DNA of 28,039 nt from positions 1 to 28,039 of the IMG/VR virus record IMGVR_UViG_3300020202_000193, one strand, 5' to 3'. The notes under the pieces are model-generated. The model did no database searches. It was not told where the DNA came from and saw only the letters and a program-made list of their open reading frames with translations. The DNA is from a virus. How positions within the stretch are numbered: the first letter of the stretch is position 1; every line of letters starts with the position of its first letter. The position numbers and the translations under genes were made by a program. Of this stretch, positions 1 to 5,927 are shown piece by piece.

Positions 1-45
1 TTCGTCTTCGAAGACCAATTGACGGTAGGGGAGGGAGGGGGTAAA

Positions 46-345
46 GTGGTGGTGGCTCGTAGGAAGTCTTCGCGAGCCGAAGACGACGAACAGAGGGGAG
101 AGTGGGAGAAGTTGATCAGTCGGGAAGCGATCGAAGCCGCAGCCGCTGAGGCGACCAAGAGACATCGGCGCCAAACTGTCAACCGCGACAAGTGGATCAC
201 CATCCGCGTTACCGAGAACGAACGGGACATGGTGAAGTGGGTGGCCGGCGCCGGTCGCGGCCAGATCGCCGCCTTCGTCCGCGAAGCCGCACTCGACGTC
301 GCCCGCTTCCTCATCGAGGCCGAAGGGGAAGAACCAGGAGCATGA
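46..345 (+). CDS. Ribbon-helix-helix-like small DNA-binding protein
   Basis: About 99 residues. The N-terminal third is charged and probably disordered. It is followed by a pattern typical of ribbon-helix-helix or MobC-like proteins: a strand (DKWITIRVTENE), a helix (RDMVKWVAGAG), a turn, and a second helix (GQIAAFVREAALDVARFL). Such proteins bind DNA as dimers through the paired strands. The frame is open from a TTG at 19, but three GTG codons at 46, 49 and 52 lie just after the GGAGGG stretch at about 33-39. I chose GTG 46 because its spacing is best. The stop overlaps the next start (ATGA at 342-345), so the two genes are translationally coupled. A regulatory or DNA-organising role is inferred from the fold only. 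Confidence 0.72.
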   Translation: MVVARRKSSRAEDDEQRGEWEKLISREAIEAAAAEATKRHRRQTVNRDKWITIRVTENERDMVKWVAGAGRGQIAAFVREAALDVARFLIEAEGEEPGA

Positions 346-686
346 GCTGGCTCGACGCCGCACTCAAGCACCTATGGAAGGCAGCCCGAGGCGGCGAACA
401 CCTCGCCGTCTTCACCTTCACCTACGTCACCGTCGACAAGCTCCCCGGCGTCGCATCCTGGCGGATCAAGTGGCGCTACCACGAGACCGGACCTTGGGTC
501 GGCTTCATGCCGTTCACCGGCACCCGCGAGGCCGCACTCGACAAGGCCATGACATTCAACAGCAAGATTCGCAAACAGCTCGAAGAGGCTAAAAGGAAGA
601 ATCAGCCCACCGGGCTGAAGCACCTACCGGTGCCCCGATACCAGTGCCCCGCCTGCCAGGGGGGAGACAAGTTCCACACCACTTAG
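342..686 (+). CDS. Small protein with C-terminal CxxC knuckle, paralogue 1
   Basis: 114 residues starting MSWLDAALKHLW, from the ATG that overlaps the previous stop. The core holds a strand-rich segment (SWRIKWRYHETGPW), then TGTREAALDKAM and a charged helix. The C terminus carries a single CPAC knuckle. The segment matches the next gene (DRWRIEVRRDPTGPW followed by TGSRDE), so the two are paralogues, and the third gene in the row has the same plan. One CxxC can provide only half of a zinc site, so metal binding would need dimerisation or a partner. I do not recognise a named family, and the function is unknown. Confidence 0.75.
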   Translation: MSWLDAALKHLWKAARGGEHLAVFTFTYVTVDKLPGVASWRIKWRYHETGPWVGFMPFTGTREAALDKAMTFNSKIRKQLEEAKRKNQPTGLKHLPVPRYQCPACQGGDKFHTT

Positions 687-697
687 AAGGGGGGGAA

Positions 698-1090
698 ATG
701 AGCAAGTTTGGTGACTTTTGGTATCACATCAGCGACAACCTCATCCCAGCCAGCCACAACTTGGTCATCCGTCGCCCCTTCGTCAAGGCCACCCAACTGG
801 CCGGCAAAGATCGCTGGCGAATCGAAGTACGGCGAGACCCCACCGGTCCCTGGCTGAAGGGCTACTTCATCACTGGTAGCCGGGACGAGATCGAGAAGCA
901 CATGGCGTTGGTCAACCAGGAGCGTTCCAAGAGCCACAACCAAAAGGTGGCGATGAAGCGCTGGCGTAAACAGCAGGAGGTACACGAGCAGTCTGAGCAG
1001 GGCCAGCCCGGTCAGCATGTACCCGGCCCCATGTCGAAATGCCCCATTTGTAGGAATGCGATCTGGAAGGAGGATAGCGGTTCTCGATGA
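698..1090 (+). CDS. Small protein with C-terminal CxxC knuckle, paralogue 2
   Basis: 130 residues from the ATG at 698, which follows a G-rich Shine-Dalgarno run (GGGGGG at about 688-695). The centre has the WRI...TGPW...TG(S/T)R pattern shared with the preceding gene. A basic helix (QKVAMKRWRKQQ) follows, then a Gln/Gly linker, then VPGPMSKCPICRNAIW. The PGPM-x-x-CPIC ending is almost the same as in the next gene. The open frame extends upstream to 644, but that part overlaps the previous gene and lacks a ribosome site. The stop overlaps the next start (ATGA at 1087-1090). Function unknown. Confidence 0.76.
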   Translation: MSKFGDFWYHISDNLIPASHNLVIRRPFVKATQLAGKDRWRIEVRRDPTGPWLKGYFITGSRDEIEKHMALVNQERSKSHNQKVAMKRWRKQQEVHEQSEQGQPGQHVPGPMSKCPICRNAIWKEDSGSR

Positions 1091-1455
1091 GCTGGAAAGA
1101 TATCTTCAGGCTTGGTCCCGGCCATCGCGGCAAGGCGGAAATCGTCCCCCAGCACACCTACCAGTGGCAGTTCGTGGAGCTGACCAACACCGGGCACAAC
1201 TCGTGGGTGATGAGCGTGTTCACCCGGCCAGGACGAGAGGGTGGTCACCTCGACATCGTGATCAAGGGGCCGGTACAGGACGCCATCGCCCGTGCTTCAG
1301 AGGCTAACGACGAGGCCGCCGAGAACTATCGACAGCAGCGACGCCGCAAGCGGATCCACGAGGAAGGCTCGACGAGCAAGCGCGGCGGCCACCGTCCCGG
1401 CCCGATGCGTGACTGCCCGATCTGCTCACCTCCCATCGGACGGATTCGGCGATGA
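1087..1455 (+). CDS. Small protein with C-terminal CxxC knuckle, paralogue 3
   Basis: 122 residues, beginning MSWKDIFRL like the other MSW-starting members of this row. A strand-rich first half (YQWQFVELTNTGHNSWVMSVFTR) is followed by an acidic helix and a strongly basic helix (NYRQQRRRKRIHEE). The C terminus is RPGPMRDCPICSPPI, the same closing motif as the preceding gene. Start and stop both sit in 4-nt overlaps (ATGA) with the neighbours, so the three paralogues and the next gene form one coupled translation unit. Function unknown. The conserved tail suggests a shared partner or a zinc-bridged oligomer, which is inference. Confidence 0.75.
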   Translation: MSWKDIFRLGPGHRGKAEIVPQHTYQWQFVELTNTGHNSWVMSVFTRPGREGGHLDIVIKGPVQDAIARASEANDEAAENYRQQRRRKRIHEEGSTSKRGGHRPGPMRDCPICSPPIGRIRR

Positions 1456-2276
1456 GTTGGCGACGCCTACGGGCCGGTGCCGGTTGGGTGATCGGCAAGG
1501 ATGTCTACGATCCGGACACCCACGAGTTGCTCGGCAAGCCGCAGCTGGCTACTCCACACCCGGACGGCGGGTGGGTGGTGATCATCATGCCGCCGGGCTC
1601 GACGGTGCCGGTCCATATCCGCCTCTATAACGTGTTGATCGAAGAGGACGAACTTCAGACTGGCGAGCCGGAGCCCAAGGTGGACGAGGACACTGTGCCG
1701 CTGCCCATCGTGGACGATGACGGCCACGGCTACCGCATCCGATCCAGCCATCGGCGCCAGCAACGCCAAGAGGAGGCAGAGCAGGCCGGTGCTGGATGGG
1801 TCGTACGCGAAGAAGGTGTCTCCGGTGATGAAGAGGCGCTCCCACCGGCGGACGCCGCTGATCCGGATCCCGACGACCGACCCGCTGGATCACATGTTGA
1901 CCCGACGGCCGAACTACACCCAAGGGGGAGACCCCTAGGGCGCAAGAAGCAAGACAGATACGAGGATGGCCCTGAACAGCAGGGCCATATGTCCAACACG
2001 ACAGGAGGAGCAACCATGGCAAGCGTTGCCGAAGTGAAGGCCGCAATCGACGGAGCGAACAACACGGCTGAGGAGGCGGCCGGCATCTTCCGAGCTGCAA
2101 TCGAGAAGCTCGGTGAAGCCCAGCAGCTGATGGCCCTCGCCACCGAGTCCAGCGGTCGCGACGAGGTCGCCGCCGCGAACAGCGCTCTGGCCCACGCCGC
2201 CGAACAGGGCGAAGAGGCCATCCGGGCGATCCAGAACGCCAAGGAACAGTCCGAGCAGTACGCCGCGAACCTGTAA
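1452..2276 (+). CDS. Long open frame: N-terminal domain, doubtful middle, helical-hairpin end
   Basis: The frame opens with an ATGA overlap at 1452 (MSWRRLRAGAGWVIGKD) and has no stop until 2276, which would give 274 residues. The first ~90 codons show the expected G/C-rich third positions and encode a strand-rich domain (GGWVVIIMPPGSTVPVHIRLYNV) and an acidic linker. From about 1740 the third-position bias weakens in this frame and becomes strong in the +1 frame up to a stop at 1938. The last 86 codons coincide with an independent gene at 2016 that has its own ribosome site. So either this is a real fusion protein, or the N-terminal gene is frameshifted near 1717-1760 and the continuity with the 2016 gene is chance. 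I favour the second reading. Confidence 0.45.
   Translation: MSWRRLRAGAGWVIGKDVYDPDTHELLGKPQLATPHPDGGWVVIIMPPGSTVPVHIRLYNVLIEEDELQTGEPEPKVDEDTVPLPIVDDDGHGYRIRSSHRRQQRQEEAEQAGAGWVVREEGVSGDEEALPPADAADPDPDDRPAGSHVDPTAELHPRGRPLGRKKQDRYEDGPEQQGHMSNTTGGATMASVAEVKAAIDGANNTAEEAAGIFRAAIEKLGEAQQLMALATESSGRDEVAAANSALAHAAEQGEEAIRAIQNAKEQSEQYAANL
1717..1938 (+). CDS. Possible +1-frame coding segment (C-terminal part of upstream gene or overlapping gene)
   Basis: 73 codons from an ATG at 1717 to TAG at 1938, in the +1 frame relative to the longer frame it overlaps. The third positions are very rich in G and C, much more so than the overlapping frame from about 1750 on, which is the signature of the translated frame in this genome. 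The product is basic in the middle (KKVSPVMKRRSHRR) and ends TRRPNYTQGGDP just before a hairpin. No clear ribosome site precedes 1717, so a frameshifted continuation of the 1452 gene is as likely as a separate gene. No family recognised. Confidence 0.42.
   Translation: MTATATASDPAIGASNAKRRQSRPVLDGSYAKKVSPVMKRRSHRRTPLIRIPTTDPLDHMLTRRPNYTQGGDP
1966..1988 (+). terminator. Perfect 9-bp hairpin before the helical-hairpin gene
   Basis: ATGGCCCTG at 1966-1974 and CAGGGCCAT at 1980-1988 are exact inverted repeats around an AACAG loop. No U-tract follows, so this is a weak terminator at best, or an mRNA-processing or stabilising hairpin. It lies between the stop at 1938 and the ribosome site at 2003-2009, which supports reading 2016 as a separate gene start. 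Confidence 0.5.
2016..2276 (+). CDS. YxxxL helical-hairpin protein 1
   Basis: 86 residues from ATG 2016, preceded by a strong AGGAGG at about 2003-2008. It is almost entirely helical: helix 1 covers about residues 1-45 (VAEVKAAIDGANNTAEEAAG and on), a polar turn follows near ESSGRD, and helix 2 runs from about 53 to the end. The C terminus is EQYAANL. Length and helix-turn-helix layout resemble WXG100/ESAT-6-type proteins, but the turn has no W-x-G and the tail is Y-x-x-x-L rather than the Y-x-x-x-D/E of type VII substrates. It shares size, layout and ending with the next two genes and with the gene at 20084-20353. Function unknown. Confidence 0.75.
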   Translation: MASVAEVKAAIDGANNTAEEAAGIFRAAIEKLGEAQQLMALATESSGRDEVAAANSALAHAAEQGEEAIRAIQNAKEQSEQYAANL

Positions 2277-2279
2277 TCC

Positions 2280-2537
2280 ATGTCCACCAGTGAACTCAGG
2301 GCCGCTGCACAAGAGCTGGCCACCAAGATCGACCGCGAGATGGCGATCATGTTGGCCGTTCGAGAGCGGCTATCGGAAGCGCACATTCAGTGCGCTCAAG
2401 TCTTCGAGGGCACCAGCCGCCAAGACATCATCGACGCTCTGACGGTGATCAGCGAGGTTTACACCGACGTGGAGGAAGGTGCCGGCAAGCTCGGCCTGGC
2501 CGCCCACGCCCTTCAGGCGTACGCCGAAGGTCTCTAA
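2280..2537 (+). CDS. YxxxL helical-hairpin protein 2
   Basis: 85 residues starting MSTSELRAAAQELATKI. Two long amphipathic helices are separated by a short polar turn (FEGTSRQD, about residues 42-49). The protein ends LQAYAEGL, matching the Tyr-hydrophobic-x-x-Leu ending of its neighbours. The ATG is only 3 nt after the previous stop and I see no Shine-Dalgarno sequence, so translation probably depends on coupling to the upstream gene. That would fix the amounts of the two products relative to each other, as is common for obligate partners (inference). Confidence 0.76.
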   Translation: MSTSELRAAAQELATKIDREMAIMLAVRERLSEAHIQCAQVFEGTSRQDIIDALTVISEVYTDVEEGAGKLGLAAHALQAYAEGL

Positions 2538-2560
2538 CTCACGCAGTACATGAGGGAGCT

Positions 2561-2821
2561 ATGACCACCACACAGCTGCTACGTGAGACTGTACTGGCCC
2601 ATCGATACGACCTCAGGCAATATCGGGAAGCGCTGTATCAGCAGCGAGCTTACGTTGAGGAACTTGCCGCCGGGATCGCAAACAATCTCGGCGACAGCTC
2701 CCAAGAGGCAATCTCAAGCATTCCTGGACAACTGGAAACACACGTCAAACTGTTGAGCGATCTGATTACCGGCACCAACAAGATCATGGGCGATCTTGGT
2801 GCCTACGTTCGCGCTCTGTGA
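2561..2821 (+). CDS. YxxxL helical-hairpin protein 3
   Basis: 86 residues from ATG 2561, preceded by GAGGGAG. The open frame reaches back to 2390, but that part overlaps the previous gene. Helix 1 (about 1-42) is Arg/Gln/Tyr-rich, the turn is NNLGDSSQ, helix 2 (about 50-86) is more hydrophobic, and the end is LGAYVRAL. It is the last plus-strand gene of the left module. The stop is 9 nt before a perfect hairpin that separates it from the convergent primase-helicase gene. Function unknown, same family as the two genes upstream. Confidence 0.77.
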   Translation: MTTTQLLRETVLAHRYDLRQYREALYQQRAYVEELAAGIANNLGDSSQEAISSIPGQLETHVKLLSDLITGTNKIMGDLGAYVRAL

Positions 2822-2830
2822 CGGGCTCTA

Positions 2831-2864
2831 TGGGGACCATGACCGCCCTAGGTTATGGTCCCCA
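2831..2864. terminator. Bidirectional hairpin between converging genes
   Basis: TGGGGACCAT at 2831-2840 and ATGGTCCCCA at 2855-2864 form a perfect 10-bp stem with a 14-nt loop. It follows the plus-strand stop by 9 nt and contains the TAG stop of the minus-strand primase-helicase gene (2848-2850) in its loop. No U-run is present on either side, so efficiency is uncertain, but position and symmetry fit a shared terminator. Confidence 0.62.
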
Positions 2865-5454
2865 GTAGTCCATTGGCTGGATTGACACTTAGGTCTAACC
2901 AGAAGAAATAGCTACCAATCTTTTCTTTCTTCAGCCCGATAGACATACATCGCTTATTGAAGCGTTTCTCGGTGAGCGAATACTTGACCTGATTGTTGGT
3001 GCACCAAGTCCGATACAGCTGGTAGAGCGTTTGCACACGGAGGCGCTCACCCTCCGTTCTTAGCAGGACGCCTTCAGCGAGACGCTCCTCCAGGAACTGG
3101 ACAACATCGTCCGACTCTCGTCGGTGGTTGATACTCCCTTGCTTGACCGCCTCAGGCTCATCCAGGCCCAGTGCGAGATACTCACGTACGCCCTCTAGTA
3201 GCCAATTGAGAATGCCGTCCGCTTCTTCCTCGGCGATCGTCACACCGATGTTGGGGACGTCATTCTCGGTGTTCACATACACCTGACTGAACTCGATCGG
3301 CTTGGTGCGTAACCAAATGGCGTTGTCATCCGAGTTGAGTCGAGGGAGGAAGTTCGTGGTGAGCCAGATCGCTCCCTCAGGAATCCAGCTCGTGTTCTTT
3401 TCGTAGAGGTCCCGACTGGTGATTCGGTCCCGACCCGTCAATCTCTTGATCAACTCTTCGTCAAGCTCCGACGTCTCCGATGTCTCCGACGAGCTGATTA
3501 GTCGCTTGCCCTTAAGGTCGTGAAGGTCGTTCGTTGCGCCACCTTCGCCACGCTTCTTACGGAACGTCGCCGCCGCCGCCGTGGTAGCGAAGTCACCGAA
3601 GACTGTCGCGAGAGCCTCGACGAACTGGCTCTTGCCCGTGCCCGATTCGCCATGAAGCAGAAAGATGGCACGGCGGTCGGCCTTGCCAAATAAGGTGTAT
3701 CCCATTGCCCGCTTGACGTATGCGCGGACATTCGGGTCAGGAAGGACCTCTTCGAGGAACTTGATCCAACGTGGACACTGGGCATCGGGATTGAAGTTGG
3801 CATTGAAAAGTCGTGTAAGCAGCCGCTTCGGGTCGTGCTTGGAGAATTCCATCGTGTTCAGGTCAATGACTCCATTGTGGACTGTTATGTACTGTCCACT
3901 TCGGTCAAAGTCCTGAGGCCGGGCCGACATGCCTGGCATGGGTGCGAGACGAGACACCGCGCCAAGGATGCGCTGGGTAGACCGTGAGGTCTTGATGTGC
4001 TTCTTGAAAGCCTTAACGGCTTCCTTCTTCTCTTCATCGTCGCCGGCCTCGCGGTCCATATCGGCCGCTTGGTCCATCATGATCTCGGTCGAGATCTGGG
4101 CAGCGTATTGGATACGGGAGTTTTCGTCTCGAATCCAGACCTTGCCATCCCAATGCATCCACTCGCCATACGACTTCACATAGCGGTAGTGGGCGCCGAA
4201 ATGGTCACGGATGCGTTCGGCATTCCCGATGTCATCGTGGGTGTAGTTGCGCCGAGGTGGCGGTTGTACCGGGTCCTCGTTACTGGAGGGGGGTGGCCCT
4301 GGCGCCTCGTAATCCTCACCCAGGATTCCCTTGATTACCTCACTGGCTCGTTCGAATCGCTCGCCGCCACTCAAAGCGGTCGCTGCTGCCCGGAAGTCCA
4401 GACCGTACCCGTTCAAGACGGACCAGGCGGCGAACTTCGAGTACGACGTGTCGGAGTTGAAGCCTTCACACTCGGTGGAGAACACCCACATCAGGTCCGA
4501 GCCGGCGTAGTTTGTCGTCACCGAATGGCCGTCGCGAGGGTCCTTGCCTGGCCGTACCCAGTACTCCTCGACGCCCCGCCGGTGGGACAGCCGGTAGCCG
4601 GCCGGCTCCAAGATCTCCGCCCAGCTCATCTTCGCCGCGAGGGCGTCGCCAGGCCGGTCCCCGACGGCTTGGCCACTAAGTGGCGGCCGAGTCTCCTGGG
4701 GGGGGAGAACGGGCTGAGGAGCCAGCTCGTCCATGATCTGCTTGGCGATGTCCGCCGAGGCAGCCAGCTCGTCTAGGCTCAGTCGCTCCCCGCTGCCCTC
4801 GCCATCCACGACGTAGCAGAGGCGGGGGTCACCGTCGACCTTCCGGTTGACCGTGCCGGGGATCCGCAGTACCCGAGACAGGTCGGGCAGGGGGCCGTAG
4901 TGGAAGCCGAGCCGTTCAGCTCCCGCCGCGATGGCGTCGTGCCACAGCCGGGACACCTCGTACGCGGTCGTCCGGCTGAACCGGTCATCAATCCGCCACG
5001 GCCGCTCCAGCAGCCACCACGGGTAGAAGCCGCCCCCCGACGACACCCAGAGGGTGGGGACGGGCAGACCGGACTCGTGCAAGATCTTTTTGCAGTCATC
5101 GAAGGTCTGGGGAAGCGGCTTGGTCGTCTTGTGGCCCGGACCGGCGACGTCCATGTCCGCCCATAGGCCGGGCAGGAAAAAGCTGTCCTCGTCGCCGCCA
5201 CGGCCCTCAACGGGCGGGTTCTTCAGCGTGGTCGCACGGGCGTAGATGCCTTTTGCGCCAGCAGCATCGAGGCTCTTGATGTAACTAGTGGCGTCAGTGT
5301 TCCAGGTCTTCGTACTTCCATCGAAGCTACGACCTGCCCAGCTGGAAGTGGACACAATGGACAGATAGCCATCCGTGCCCCCATACAGGGTATAAAGCCA
5401 GTCCTGGACACACTGAAGGTCAAGATTGTGGATGGCCGAGCCCTCAACTATCAT
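2848..5454 (-). CDS. Primase-polymerase / SF3 (D5-type) helicase fusion
   Basis: 868 residues, a replication initiator joining an archaeo-eukaryotic-type primase to a hexameric helicase. In the N-terminal part, LWADMDVAG (DxD at about 100-102) fits the metal site, and a Ser/Gly-rich loop (VSSGGGFYPWWLLE, about 137-150) and RVLRIPGTVNRK (194-205) fit the nucleotide site. A linker domain (about 275-400) follows. The C-terminal D5/P4-type helicase has Walker A GESGTGKS at 602-609, an acidic segment LKGKRLISSSETSE (647-660), the sensor-like IWLTTNFLPRL (696-706) and an Arg-finger candidate in AIWLRTKP. Start ATG 5454 has GGGGGA about 8 nt upstream. It would unwind and prime phage DNA, and no separate DNA polymerase is in the window. 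It stands alone at the end of the minus-strand module, behind a 254-nt leader. Confidence 0.93.
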   Translation of the reverse strand: MIVEGSAIHNLDLQCVQDWLYTLYGGTDGYLSIVSTSSWAGRSFDGSTKTWNTDATSYIKSLDAAGAKGIYARATTLKNPPVEGRGGDEDSFFLPGLWADMDVAGPGHKTTKPLPQTFDDCKKILHESGLPVPTLWVSSGGGFYPWWLLERPWRIDDRFSRTTAYEVSRLWHDAIAAGAERLGFHYGPLPDLSRVLRIPGTVNRKVDGDPRLCYVVDGEGSGERLSLDELAASADIAKQIMDELAPQPVLPPQETRPPLSGQAVGDRPGDALAAKMSWAEILEPAGYRLSHRRGVEEYWVRPGKDPRDGHSVTTNYAGSDLMWVFSTECEGFNSDTSYSKFAAWSVLNGYGLDFRAAATALSGGERFERASEVIKGILGEDYEAPGPPPSSNEDPVQPPPRRNYTHDDIGNAERIRDHFGAHYRYVKSYGEWMHWDGKVWIRDENSRIQYAAQISTEIMMDQAADMDREAGDDEEKKEAVKAFKKHIKTSRSTQRILGAVSRLAPMPGMSARPQDFDRSGQYITVHNGVIDLNTMEFSKHDPKRLLTRLFNANFNPDAQCPRWIKFLEEVLPDPNVRAYVKRAMGYTLFGKADRRAIFLLHGESGTGKSQFVEALATVFGDFATTAAAATFRKKRGEGGATNDLHDLKGKRLISSSETSETSELDEELIKRLTGRDRITSRDLYEKNTSWIPEGAIWLTTNFLPRLNSDDNAIWLRTKPIEFSQVYVNTENDVPNIGVTIAEEEADGILNWLLEGVREYLALGLDEPEAVKQGSINHRRESDDVVQFLEERLAEGVLLRTEGERLRVQTLYQLYRTWCTNNQVKYSLTEKRFNKRCMSIGLKKEKIGSYFFWLDLSVNPANGLLGTIT

Positions 5455-5468
5455 GCAGACATCCCCCA

Positions 5469-5486
5469 GAATTGCGCTAACAATTC
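5469..5486. promoter_or_regulatory. Inverted repeat in the leader of the primase-helicase gene
   Basis: GAATTG and CAATTC flank a 6-nt centre directly upstream of the ribosome site of the minus-strand primase-helicase gene. It is either an operator or an RNA hairpin that could limit translation. The choice cannot be made from sequence. Confidence 0.4.
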
Positions 5487-5509
5487 TCGGCGGGCTGGTA
5501 CCTCAGATC

Positions 5510-5540
5510 AGGCTCCCGAGGGGTGGGGGCCTTTTCTGTT
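5510..5540 (+). terminator. Plus-strand intrinsic terminator opposite the primase leader
   Basis: AGGCTCCC at 5510-5517 pairs with GGGGGCCT at 5525-5532 (one G-T wobble) around a 7-nt loop. The tail that follows is TTTCTGTT. This is a good rho-independent terminator in the plus direction, yet no plus-strand gene ends here. It could stop read-through or an antisense transcript entering from the primase gene. Confidence 0.5.
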
Positions 5541-5550
5541 GCCAGGCAAC
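5538..5550. promoter_or_regulatory. Operator-like dyad GTTGCC-A-GGCAAC
   Basis: A perfect 13-bp dyad with a single central base lies about 85 nt upstream of the primase-helicase start. Short perfect dyads of this kind are common repressor sites. The double helix-turn-helix protein encoded at 10249-10653 is a possible ligand, which is inference only. Confidence 0.4.
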
Positions 5551-5628
5551 CGATGTCCCCGGACTCTACATGATCCGGCGGGCGTTCGGGTACGGTGAGG
5601 GCAACCCCGCTACGGCTGTCGGGTGTTC

Positions 5629-5647
5629 GTATCCTCCCCGTGGATAC
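5629..5647. other. Small hairpin abutting the terminator
   Basis: GTATCC at 5629-5634 and GGATAC at 5642-5647 enclose the 7-nt loop TCCCCGT. The hairpin ends one base before the large stem at 5649-5696. I first considered a tRNA arm here, but the rest of the cloverleaf is missing. The role is unknown. Confidence 0.4.
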
Positions 5648-5648
5648 A

Positions 5649-5696
5649 ACAAGGCCCCCTAGCTGCGTTACTCACCCGCAGTCAAGGGGGCCTTGT
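5649..5696 (-). terminator. 12-bp stem terminator after the surface module
   Basis: ACAAGGCCCCCT at 5649-5660 and AGGGGGCCTTGT at 5685-5696 are perfect inverted repeats. The loop itself contains a nested stem (CTGCG at 5663-5667 with CGCAG at 5677-5681). It lies 12 nt past the minus-strand stop at 5709, so it most likely ends the transcript of the LPVTG and proline-tail genes before the primase leader. Confidence 0.6.
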
Positions 5697-5708
5697 CTAT
5701 GTCACAGT

Positions 5709-5927
5709 TCAGTAGTCCAGCGTGTCGCGAGGTGCTGGACGTCCAGGCGGTGGGGGCGGCGGCTTGGGCTTCATCATGTCCACGCCCATCTTGTGCTCGG
5801 CCAGCTTCAGGAACAGCTCACCGGCCCGGCTCCAAGCCGTCGCCATGTCCGTGCTGCCCCGGGTCGCCATGACCCTCGCCTCTCGGGCGCAATCAACGGC
5901 GGCCTCGTACAGCCGCTCGTACGTCAT
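5709..5927 (-). CDS. Small helical protein with proline-rich tail
   Basis: 72 residues: a helical N-terminal part (MTYERLYEAAVDCAREARVM, then a second helix AWSRAGELFLKLAEHKMG) and a proline-rich tail (MKPKPPPPPPGRPAP). No signal peptide, so it is probably cytoplasmic. It overlaps the end of the LPVTG gene by 4 nt (ATGA), so it is translated with it. The proline tail suggests protein binding. Function unknown, and the coupling implies a link with the surface protein (inference). Confidence 0.65.
   Translation of the reverse strand: MTYERLYEAAVDCAREARVMATRGSTDMATAWSRAGELFLKLAEHKMGVDMMKPKPPPPPPGRPAPRDTLDY

Noticed and set aside
2016-2821. Calling the helical-hairpin proteins true WXG100/ESX proteins
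   Set aside because: The W-x-G turn and the Y-x-x-x-D/E signal are absent and no type VII secretion genes are nearby; only size and layout agree.
3997-4776. 259-residue plus-strand frame
   Set aside because: Shadow of the primase-helicase gene, whose motifs are intact on the other strand.
5575-5650. tRNA-like segment with GTTCGTATC
   Set aside because: The T-stem has mismatches, position 58 is T, and no acceptor or anticodon arm can be formed.
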